A DNA stretch of 7,668 nucleotides from Microcaldota archaeon. GTDB lineage: Archaea > Micrarchaeota > Micrarchaeia > Micrarchaeales > CABMGC01. The notes under the pieces are model-generated. The model worked only from the letters and a program-made list of their open reading frames with translations, was not told where the DNA came from and did no database searches. This document shows positions 1 to 4,752 of this stretch, piece by piece (the first letter of the stretch is position 1; every line of letters begins with the position of its first letter). Location: NCBI GenBank assembly GCA_021805625.1, contig JAJZEU010000116.1, positions 1 through 7,668 on the forward strand, read 5' to 3'. The translations under genes were made by a program, and so were the position numbers.

Positions 1-47
1 CTAGCGGCAAGAACCGCAAGGCCAGAATAATATTTTCGGTTACTCAT
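1..47 (-). CDS. Possible N-terminus of a leftward gene, cut by the window edge
   Basis: From the ATG at 45-47 the minus strand stays open to the window edge and reads MSNRKYYSGLAVLAA. This is a polar, basic start followed by a small-residue hydrophobic run, as at the beginning of a membrane or exported protein. A GGTGAT element, which matches the archaeal anti-Shine-Dalgarno, lies two bases before the ATG (closer than usual). TATA-like stretches occur at 62-69 and 80-87. Only 15 residues are visible, so no function can be given. A plus-strand frame open from base 3 to 122 competes for the same bases but has no supporting signal. Confidence 0.3.
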   Translation of the reverse strand, partial: MSNRKYYSGLAVLAA

Positions 48-190
48 TTATCACCATACGCGTATTTAAACTTGTTTTCTATATTACCTACAAACTGCTA
101 TTTACCATCAATTGTGGAATAGTTAAGAACTACATCAGAAGGCAGGACATTTCAGGACAGAAGAAACTGGCGGCGTAGTTACCCACGATA

Positions 191-210
191 CTGCGACCTT
201 TAGGTCGCAG
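191..210. promoter_or_regulatory. Perfect 8-bp inverted repeat, candidate operator
   Basis: The half-sites CTGCGACC and GGTCGCAG are perfect inverse complements separated by TTTA. The repeat ends 10 bases before the TATA-like box of the gene at 257, where archaeal regulators often bind. As RNA it would be a stable hairpin, but no T-run follows, so a terminator is less likely. Binding by a regulator is inference. Confidence 0.45.
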
Positions 211-220
211 AGAAGGTCAT

Positions 221-232
221 TATAACTATATG
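221..232 (+). promoter_or_regulatory. TATA-like box for the gene at 257
   Basis: The run TATAACTATA starts at 221 and is centred roughly 28-31 bases before the ATG at 257. That spacing would put the transcript start at or just before the start codon. No Shine-Dalgarno is visible, so a leaderless or near-leaderless message is inferred. Confidence 0.45.
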
Positions 233-256
233 CTACATTATAATTAGGTTATAAGT

Positions 257-601
257 ATGGCTAACAACAGCAAAGAACCTGCTGGGGAAAGGGAGCAGAT
301 TTCTCCAGACGTAGCTATGGGCAGGCTCATAAACTGCTTCGAGACGGCCAACAGAGAGATAAACAAAGCCCTGAAACAAGAAGTTCCTGAGAGAGAGCTG
401 AAAGCAAGGGTAAAGCTGTTCGTCGGCGACGCCTTCAAGAAGTGCGACGTTGATGTAAAGAACCCATCAAAGGAAGGGCTACGCGCTGCGATGGATCTGT
501 GCCGGGTAAACACTGAAAAGATGCTTGGTCCTAAAGCCGATACGATAATAAGGAAGCACTACAAAGAAATGAGTGAGATAATAGAGAAACTGCCCAGTTA
601 A
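257..601 (+). CDS. Unknown 114-residue helical protein
   Basis: I do not recognise this protein. It begins with a polar stretch (residues 1-18) and is otherwise highly charged, Lys/Glu-rich and predicted to be largely helical, with no signal peptide or membrane segment, so it is probably soluble in the cytoplasm. Three cysteines sit at about residues 27, 63 and 82 but do not form a metal-binding pattern. The C-terminal third (after about 85) contains an amphipathic stretch around IIRKHYKEM that could mediate oligomerisation. The ATG at 257 is chosen because a TATA-like box lies about 30 bases upstream and the frame cannot extend far beyond it. A perfect palindrome just before the box suggests regulation. 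The gene stands alone, facing the isomerase gene tail to tail, with 36 bases between the stop codons. Codon use is that of the neighbouring genes. Confidence 0.75.
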   Translation: MANNSKEPAGEREQISPDVAMGRLINCFETANREINKALKQEVPERELKARVKLFVGDAFKKCDVDVKNPSKEGLRAAMDLCRVNTEKMLGPKADTIIRKHYKEMSEIIEKLPS

Positions 602-613
602 TAATCCTATAAA

Positions 614-666
614 ATGTACCGAACATTCTGGCCAGTGCTATTCCAGTACGAATCTGCTCGGTACAT
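614..666. repeat. 9-bp inverted repeat spanning the convergent gene ends
   Basis: ATGTACCGA (614-622) and TCGGTACAT (658-666) are perfect inverse complements with a 35-base loop. The loop holds a further palindrome, CTGGCCAG, at 628-635. The structure begins 12 bases after the stop of the plus-strand gene and overlaps the last codons of the isomerase gene. It could stabilise or end the 114-residue gene's transcript, but it lacks a T-run and chance is possible. Confidence 0.35.
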
Positions 667-1720
667 GTATGCCGCGCTGCTTTATGACTTCTGAGAGCGG
701 CTCCCTGATAAGCACCCTCGCATTCTTCATTTCTTCAATGTCTTTGAAGCCGAGCTTCGCCATCTTATTCCTCATTTCATCAATGAGATTGCTTAGCATT
801 TTGTATACACCATCGCTCCCGTGGCGGCGTTCACTCGTCAAGACAGGTTTTGCCATTCCACAGAGATCTGCACCCAGGGCAATTGCCCTCGTGACATCGT
901 CAGCATTCCTTATCCCTCCGCTTGCAAAAACCTTACCACCAAAAGATCCCTTCGTTTCAAGCACCGAAAGCGCAGTCGGTATCCCCCAGTCCCAGAAGGC
1001 AAGCCCGTCCTCTCCTTTGCTCCTGTATGTCTCTACCCCTACCCATGTTGTCCCTCCCGCACCCTGAACGTCTATACCGTAAACCTTCCCATCAAGCCTT
1101 TGCGCTATCTCCTTAGATATGCCATTACCGACCTCCTTGAGGATTGTCGGTTGCCTTATATGTTTTGCCACTTCCACAATCCTCTTGAATATTCCCCGGA
1201 AGTCTACATCGCCCTCCGGCTGCACGCTTTCCTGTGCTGGATTGGTGTGTATGGCAAGAATGTCTGCATTTACCTCATTAAGCATCTCCTGTATGGCTTC
1301 GCTGCCATACCTGTGGAGAGATGTCGCGCCTATGTTGCCGATAAGGATTATGTTCCCTGCAAATTTCTTCACATCATAAGTATAAGCCAGGCTCTTGTCT
1401 TCTATCATGGCTCGCTGGCTTCCCACTCCCATGGGAATATTCAGCTTTGCAACGGCCTTGGCTATGTTCCTGTTTATCTCGAATACGTCGCTATGGCCAC
1501 CTGTCATTCCAGAAACGAAAATCGGCGCATCAATCTCCCTACCTATCAGCTCTGTGCTCAGATTAACGTCGGCCTTCGCAATCTTTCTGTCATTTCCGGC
1601 AAGCTCCACGCACTCAAGCATTGTCGTTTTATCCCTGTACTGGGTTTCCTTGTTCAGGATTATGTTGATATGTTCAAGCTTCCTGCTTTGCGTGATTGCA
1701 ACTGCTGATTTTTTTGCCAT
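638..1720 (-). CDS. fni: Type 2 isopentenyl-diphosphate delta-isomerase
   Basis: This cytoplasmic enzyme interconverts isopentenyl and dimethylallyl diphosphate using reduced FMN, NAD(P)H and Mg2+, at the branch from the mevalonate pathway to archaeal isoprenoid lipids. At 360 residues it is full length for the family. Visible motifs, in order: SRKLEHI (12-18), MTGG (72-75), GVGSQR (98-103), the HTNPAQE segment (158-164), QPEGD (167-171) whose Glu169 corresponds to the Mg2+-binding glutamate, KEVGNG (195-200), the phosphate/FMN loop DVQGAGGTTW (217-226), DWGIPT (244-249), and ASGGIR (266-271) plus GAD (283-285) at the C-terminal FMN-phosphate site of the TIM barrel. No membrane segment is present. 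The ATG is separated by one base from the stop of the upstream 179-residue gene and has no Shine-Dalgarno, so expression probably depends on coupling to that gene. Related flavoproteins of the same fold lack this motif set, so the call is firm. Confidence 0.96.
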   Translation of the reverse strand: MAKKSAVAITQSRKLEHINIILNKETQYRDKTTMLECVELAGNDRKIAKADVNLSTELIGREIDAPIFVSGMTGGHSDVFEINRNIAKAVAKLNIPMGVGSQRAMIEDKSLAYTYDVKKFAGNIILIGNIGATSLHRYGSEAIQEMLNEVNADILAIHTNPAQESVQPEGDVDFRGIFKRIVEVAKHIRQPTILKEVGNGISKEIAQRLDGKVYGIDVQGAGGTTWVGVETYRSKGEDGLAFWDWGIPTALSVLETKGSFGGKVFASGGIRNADDVTRAIALGADLCGMAKPVLTSERRHGSDGVYKMLSNLIDEMRNKMAKLGFKDIEEMKNARVLIREPLSEVIKQRGIHVPSRFVLE

Positions 1721-1721
1721 T

Positions 1722-2261
1722 CTATCGTACTATGTATATGGATGCGGTGCGCATCCTGTCTATGCTTTCAGAGTTTGTCAGGAACATCGCCATCTTCAAT
1801 TGTTTCACGTATATCTCAGCGTTTCTCGCCGCGTCTTTAGGTATGTACGGCATGATGTTTGTGCCATAGCGGAGAATCTTGGCTGCAGCCAGGCCGTCTG
1901 CGGCCCTCGCCAGATACATGCCTTTTGCAAGGAGTACCTCTTTCCCACCCTCTATTAGAACATGTATGCTTTCGCCTTCAAGAAAGGCGACGGGAAGCAC
2001 TTTTTCGCGCTTTACAATATGCCTTGCGTCGTCTTCGCTTTCGGCAAGGAGTAGTATTGGGCTTTTGAGCTTCGCCTTGCCTATCGTAAAATCGGTCCTG
2101 ATCCTGTCCAGAGACAGGTCTGGTATGGCACAGTGCACGAAGTGCATCCTCTTGAGTTCTGTGTTGATACCTTCCGAGTTCATACAAAGCATCTGCATTG
2201 CATTTCGCAGCCTGAATTTAAATAAGATGCGACCCGTTGCTTTTTTTATTATTGCCGACAT
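1722..2261 (-). CDS. Unknown 179-residue protein cotranscribed with the isomerase
   Basis: I do not recognise the family. The protein begins with a basic segment (residues 1-20). An alternating hydrophobic/charged region (about 55-110) suggests a compact alpha/beta or beta-barrel fold, including LKSPILLLAE, VLPVAFLEG and IHVLIEGGKEVLLAKG. A helical Ala-rich part and a C-terminal helix-strand unit ending in ASIYIVR follow. There is no signal peptide, no clear membrane segment and no metal-binding cysteine cluster (Cys26 and Cys44 only). Its stop codon is one base before the isomerase ATG, so the two form an operon, and a role linked to isoprenoid synthesis is possible but unproven. The start is uncertain: the ATG at 2261 is the longest choice, yet a strong TATA-like box at 2217-2222 inside the reading frame would fit a leaderless start at Met24 (2192) or Met22 (2198), giving 156-158 residues. 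Confidence 0.78.
   Translation of the reverse strand: MSAIIKKATGRILFKFRLRNAMQMLCMNSEGINTELKRMHFVHCAIPDLSLDRIRTDFTIGKAKLKSPILLLAESEDDARHIVKREKVLPVAFLEGESIHVLIEGGKEVLLAKGMYLARAADGLAAAKILRYGTNIMPYIPKDAARNAEIYVKQLKMAMFLTNSESIDRMRTASIYIVR
2216..2223 (-). promoter_or_regulatory. Strong TATA-like box inside the annotated 5' end of the 179-residue gene
   Basis: The symmetric element ATTTAAAT (core 2217-2222) lies 27 bases before the Met24 codon at 2192 and 21 before Met22. If used on the minus strand it would give a leaderless message for a shorter protein and the isomerase. The alternative TATA-like element upstream of the longer start, at 2310-2315, is about 50 bases away from it. Confidence 0.35.
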
Positions 2262-2268
2262 ATGTTGA

Positions 2269-2295
2269 TTGACGAATGGCTTTGCATTGCGTCAA
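2269..2295. repeat. 6-bp inverted repeat in a divergent promoter region
   Basis: TTGACG (2269-2274) and CGTCAA (2290-2295) are inverse complements 15 bases apart, between the divergent starts at 2261 and 2342. Placement suits a regulator site, but six pairs can occur by chance. Confidence 0.2.
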
Positions 2296-2309
2296 AGTCC
2301 ACTGTGCTG

Positions 2310-2315
2310 TTTAAG
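2310..2315 (+). promoter_or_regulatory. TATA-like box for the gene at 2342
   Basis: TTTAAG is centred about 29 bases before the ATG at 2342, which fits a leaderless transcript. No Shine-Dalgarno is seen in front of the ATG. The same element, read on the other strand, could serve the divergent gene starting at 2261 with a leader of some 25 bases. Confidence 0.45.
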
Positions 2316-2341
2316 AAGATTTCACATTCAATGCTACCTCC

Positions 2342-2545
2342 ATGGAGACTAAAACAGTAAGCAAACAGGATTTGAAATTTTTCGTTAACATCCTTTACCC
2401 TTACAAGGGGTTTGACGAGCTACCGAACCACATATGCATCGAAATAAAGGGAATATGGAATGCAAATGATCTCAAGGTTTGCAAGAGGGATGTTGAGACG
2501 ACGATAAAGGAGGAATACGGATTCAGGAAAGAATTGGATTGGTAG
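2342..2545 (+). CDS. Unknown 67-residue protein
   Basis: The family is not recognised. The protein is small, soluble and mixed in charge, with aromatic residues in the first half (FFVNILYPYKGF, residues 13-24), a central segment IEIKGIWNANDL (about 33-44) and a C-terminal Lys/Glu-rich helix ending in a tryptophan. Cysteines at about residues 32 and 47 form no obvious binding motif. No membrane segment or signal peptide is present. The start is supported by a TATA-like box about 29 bases upstream and the lack of a leader ribosome-binding site. AGG, ATA and AAG codons match the clear genes of the window. It lies alone between the divergent isomerase unit and the tRNA gene, and 80 bases separate its stop from the tRNA. 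Its shortness leaves some doubt. Confidence 0.6.
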   Translation: METKTVSKQDLKFFVNILYPYKGFDELPNHICIEIKGIWNANDLKVCKRDVETTIKEEYGFRKELDW

Positions 2546-2584
2546 CAATCCTGCAATGCCTCCGCAGTGCACTTGCAATCGCAC

Positions 2585-2600
2585 CGCAAAGCTTTTTATG
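2585..2600 (+). promoter_or_regulatory. Promoter of the tRNA-Gly gene
   Basis: The TATA-like run CTTTTTATG (2592-2600) is centred 29-30 bases before the first tRNA base and is preceded directly by GCAAAG, a plausible factor-B recognition element. The same GCAAAG-type block precedes the boxes of the permease gene and of the gene at 6900. Confidence 0.6.
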
Positions 2601-2625
2601 CTGAAGCGGGTAAAGGTTAGACGTT

Positions 2626-2698
2626 GCGAGTGTAGTCTAGCCTGGTAGGACGCTGCCTTGCCAAGGCAATGGCCCGGGTTCAAATCCCGGCACTCGCA
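2626..2698 (+). tRNA. tRNA-Gly, anticodon GCC
   Basis: A 73-base cloverleaf can be folded by eye. The acceptor stem pairs GCGAGTG (2626-2632) with CACTCGC (2691-2697), and the discriminator is A2698, as usual for archaeal glycine tRNA. The D arm is GTCT/GGAC with a loop carrying GG. The anticodon stem is CTGCC (2653-2657) with GGCAA (2665-2669) around the loop TTGCCAA, so anticodon GCC is at 2660-2662. The T stem is CCGGG/CCCGG with loop TTCAAAT. The outermost anticodon-stem pair (27-43) is a C-A mismatch; the rest is regular. No intron is present and the CCA end is not encoded. Confidence 0.96.
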
Positions 2699-2709
2699 CT
2701 TTTCAAAAG
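2699..2709. terminator. Short T-run symmetric element after the tRNA
   Basis: CTTTTCAAAAG directly follows the tRNA and is self-complementary around its central C. It gives a T4 run on the plus strand at the end of the tRNA gene and a T4 run on the minus strand 19-23 bases after the stop of the 204-residue gene, so it could end transcription in both directions. Archaeal T-run terminators are often longer than this. Confidence 0.35.
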
Positions 2710-2727
2710 CAGGCTTCTACAAATGCA

Positions 2728-3342
2728 TCAGTCGTCTTCGAAGAATCTGAGCAGCTTCTTCATCTCCTCTATCATCTTGTCTACCTGTTCTCCGAAAGCA
2801 CGATCTATGATGAAATCGGAATCGGGCTGCTCGTTCAGGTCATCAAAGAAAGACTTAATGTCTGGATCCTTATCCATGTTATCTATGTAGGACATGAATC
2901 TCTTTATCTCGTTTTCGGTCATGGGTCTAGATTTGCCCGTTGTAAGATCCACAACCTCTCCCCCGACGACAGTTCCACCACCCCTTCTGCTGGCAAAAAA
3001 AGGTTCCATGCTGTTTTTCTCTACGAGAATATTGTCCTCGTCCTTGAACGTATTCCTGATTTTATTCAGAACCATGTTCTCTTCGTGAGTCGGCATTCTG
3101 CCTTCTTCACCATCTTTTTTTACCTCTTGTATTACCTTCCTACCTTGAAGCCTGACAAAAACGGCGGTTATATGTGACACGTCGTTTCCGAAAACCCTTT
3201 TTACCTCGGAAACATTCTCCTTCGAAATTCCGTTGTCGCTGTCCTTTTCGGGCTGTGAGAGTATGACTATCGGATCCTTTGCATTGCTAAGGTTTATGAT
3301 AAGCTCTTCTTTTGTTTTTGGCGCACCTTTCTTATACTCCAT
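2728..3342 (-). CDS. Unknown acidic 204-residue protein
   Basis: I do not recognise this protein. It is strongly acidic and soluble, with no signal peptide, membrane segment or cysteine. An N-terminal half (about 1-75) contains two short hydrophobic strands, DPIVILSQPEKD and ITAVFVRLQG. The middle carries a Gly-rich turn RRGGGTVVGGEVVDLTTG (about 118-135), which looks like a loop or beta-hairpin and not a nucleotide-binding P-loop, because no GK(S/T) follows. The last 70 residues form an Asp/Glu/Met-rich helical region ending in MIEEMKKLLRFFEDD, a likely interaction helix. The ATG at 3342 is 127 bases from the divergent AAA_assoc_C-like gene, with a TATA-like box at 3375-3382 that would give a leader of about ten bases. 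A 6-bp inverted repeat flanks that box. The tail faces the tRNA gene. Confidence 0.75.
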   Translation of the reverse strand: MEYKKGAPKTKEELIINLSNAKDPIVILSQPEKDSDNGISKENVSEVKRVFGNDVSHITAVFVRLQGRKVIQEVKKDGEEGRMPTHEENMVLNKIRNTFKDEDNILVEKNSMEPFFASRRGGGTVVGGEVVDLTTGKSRPMTENEIKRFMSYIDNMDKDPDIKSFFDDLNEQPDSDFIIDRAFGEQVDKMIEEMKKLLRFFEDD

Positions 3343-3344
3343 TT

Positions 3345-3395
3345 CGTTCCTTCGGATAATTATTGCAGCATCAGCTATTTACGTTTTTCGGAACG
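3345..3395. repeat. 6-bp inverted repeat flanking the 204-residue gene's promoter
   Basis: CGTTCC (3345-3350) and GGAACG (3390-3395) are inverse complements placed either side of the TATA-like box at 3375-3382. They could be paired regulator half-sites, though the wide spacing and short arms make chance plausible. Confidence 0.2.
3375..3382 (-). promoter_or_regulatory. TATA-like box for the 204-residue gene
   Basis: On the minus strand the element reads GTAAATAG and is centred 36 bases before the ATG at 3342. This predicts a short leader of about nine bases without an evident Shine-Dalgarno. Confidence 0.35.
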
Positions 3396-3421
3396 CTTTT
3401 CCTCTCAGCAAACTGCCATTT

Positions 3422-3436
3422 CAAAAGGTTTTTAAG
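3422..3436 (+). promoter_or_regulatory. Promoter for the AAA_assoc_C-like gene
   Basis: CAAAAGG at 3422-3428 is followed by the TATA-like run TTTTTAAG (3429-3436), centred 36 bases before the ATG at 3469. The layout resembles the purine block plus T-rich box of the tRNA promoter. The predicted transcript start near 3459 gives a leader of about ten bases. A second AT-rich stretch at 3447-3457 is too close to the ATG to be the box. Confidence 0.45.
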
Positions 3437-3468
3437 CCCGCCACAGCATAATATTATGTTGCATTCAT

Positions 3469-3969
3469 ATGGGCAAAAAAATTCTTTTTCCACTGGAGGC
3501 AAAATTCAATAGGGTAATGGGGATAATACGGCTGCTCCTGAAGCACGATGATACTCTCAGCGTGCGCGAGCTTACCCGGATGTCCGGAGAGCACGTCGAC
3601 AATCTGCTCCCGCAGGTAGATGCTGCAAAGCTGCTGGGATTTGTCAAAGTAAGAGGGGATGATGTGCACTTGCTAAATCTCGGAAGGGGCTTCTATGAGG
3701 ATGACGCTGCGGCGCTCAGGAAAGCTAGGCTGGCGCTCTTAAGGAGCGAGCCGTTCACGACTGCAATGGAGCTTTCGCGAGCTGCCGGAACTTTCACCAT
3801 AGACCAGCTCCTCGAGGAGCTTTTCGCAAACAATGTCCCATTTCCCTCCAATCCGGAAGAAACAAAGCAGAAGGTGGCTGGAGCGTTGCTGCAGTGGGCG
3901 ATACATCTCAATATCCTTAGCTATGACGGCGAGAAAAAACTCTGGTCTGTGGAAAGCTTGCGATCCTAG
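3469..3969 (+). CDS. AAA_assoc_C-like regulatory protein of a nitrate/sulfonate-type ABC transporter
   Basis: The 166 residues resemble the archaeal domain Pfam calls AAA_assoc_C, which occurs as the C-terminal extension of some nitrate/sulfonate/bicarbonate ABC ATPases or as a separate small protein. Residues about 12-75 form a first winged-helix-like unit (LTRMSGEHVDNLLPQVDAA, then the strand LGFVKVRGDDVHLLNLG). Residues about 86-160 form a second, with the family-like segment SEPFTTAMELSR (93-104), TFTIDQLLEEL (109-118) and a final strand YDGEKKLWSV. It has no Walker motifs, signal peptide or membrane segment. The probable role, sensing or gating the transporter from the cytoplasm, is inferred from the family and from context. 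The gene converges on the transporter ATPase gene with 12 bases between stop codons, so the two are on opposite strands and under separate promoters. A DNA-binding role for the winged helices cannot be excluded. Confidence 0.8.
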   Translation: MGKKILFPLEAKFNRVMGIIRLLLKHDDTLSVRELTRMSGEHVDNLLPQVDAAKLLGFVKVRGDDVHLLNLGRGFYEDDAAALRKARLALLRSEPFTTAMELSRAAGTFTIDQLLEELFANNVPFPSNPEETKQKVAGALLQWAIHLNILSYDGEKKLWSVESLRS

Positions 3970-3981
3970 TTAGCTGGTAGC

Positions 3982-4749
3982 CTATTTTTCCCCCGCGTAA
4001 AGGTCTTTATAGATCCTTGCGGTGACATTGAGGAAGTCCCTCCTGCCGCGCGATCTAGGGTATGGCAGTTTGACATCCATGCTGTCTATTATCCTTGAAG
4101 GCGGCCTTGAAAGGACTATTATTCTGTCTGAAAGCTCCACAATCTCCTCCACATTGTGGCTTACCATGACCACCGCCTTTACCGGCATCTTCTTGTCCTT
4201 CACGAGCTTGTGCACCTCCCACCTGAGCTGCTCTGCAGTCAGATCGTCGAGAGAGCTGAAGGGCTCGTCCATGAGGAGCAGGTCGGGATCGGAAACTATC
4301 GCCCTTGCCACGCCGACACGCTGCTTCATCCCACCGCTAAGCTCTGCGGGGTAAGCGCTCTCGAATCCGTTCAGATCCACTTCCTTCAGCGCAGCCATCC
4401 CCCTCTTTACCATCTCTTCAGAGCTCATGCCCTTGCTCTCCAGCGCAAGCATGACGTTTTCAAGCGCTGTTTTCCACGGGAAGAGGGCGAAGTTCTGGAA
4501 GATCATCGATATGTCGCCTGTGGGGCTTGCTATCTCCCTGCCCTTGTAAACTATCTTCCCTGATGTGGGGCTCTGCAATCCTGCGATTATGCGTATCAGC
4601 GTAGATTTTCCGCATCCAGAGGGTCCAACAATGGAAAAGAACTCATACTCGTTGACGCTGAAGCTTATGTCATCCAATATCCTTACTTCCTGCTTGCCCT
4701 GGCCATAGCTTAAACTTATGCTCTCCACGCTCAGGATTTTTTTGGCCAA
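3982..4749 (-). CDS. ABC transporter ATPase, nitrate/sulfonate/taurine class
   Basis: This is the motor subunit that hydrolyses ATP on the cytoplasmic face to drive import through the permease encoded just upstream. All motifs are intact in 255 residues: Walker A GPSGCGKST (42-50), Q-loop Gln85 in IFQNFALFPW, the signature LSGGMKQ (137-143), Walker B LLLMDEP (157-163) with catalytic Glu162, the D-loop SSLDDL (165-170) and the switch His198 in VMVSHN. The Q-loop/FPW pattern and the C-terminal tail of about 50 residues with LPYPRSRGRRDF are typical of SsuB/TauB/NrtD-like ATPases. The protein lacks a fused C-terminal AAA_assoc_C region; a similar domain is encoded separately at 3469. The start is the TTG at 4747-4749, chosen because a perfect GGAGGTG lies six bases before it. 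Three bases separate it from the permease stop, so translation is coupled. The substrate cannot be told. Confidence 0.95.
   Translation of the reverse strand: MAKKILSVESISLSYGQGKQEVRILDDISFSVNEYEFFSIVGPSGCGKSTLIRIIAGLQSPTSGKIVYKGREIASPTGDISMIFQNFALFPWKTALENVMLALESKGMSSEEMVKRGMAALKEVDLNGFESAYPAELSGGMKQRVGVARAIVSDPDLLLMDEPFSSLDDLTAEQLRWEVHKLVKDKKMPVKAVVMVSHNVEEIVELSDRIIVLSRPPSRIIDSMDVKLPYPRSRGRRDFLNVTARIYKDLYAGEK
3985..3989 (+). terminator. T5 run after the AAA_assoc_C-like gene
   Basis: A run of five T begins 16 bases after the plus-strand stop codon and lies within the last codons of the converging ATPase gene. T-rich tracts end archaeal transcripts, but this one is short and also encodes Glu-Lys on the other strand. 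Confidence 0.25.
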
Positions 4750-4752
4750 GGC

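Noticed and set aside
3..122. Plus-strand frame open from the window edge, possible C-terminus of a gene
   Set aside because: About 39 codons with no recognisable motif; the alternative minus-strand start has a Shine-Dalgarno-like element, though neither is secure.
821..1958. Long plus-strand open frames opposite the isomerase and the 179-residue gene
   Set aside because: They mirror a gene with all conserved family motifs, read as low-complexity Cys/Ser/Pro-rich sequence and have no promoter or ribosome-binding signal.
2808..2870. C/D box small RNA suggested by an ATGATGA at 2808-2814
   Set aside because: It lies within a coding sequence and no properly spaced D box with flanking complementarity is visible.
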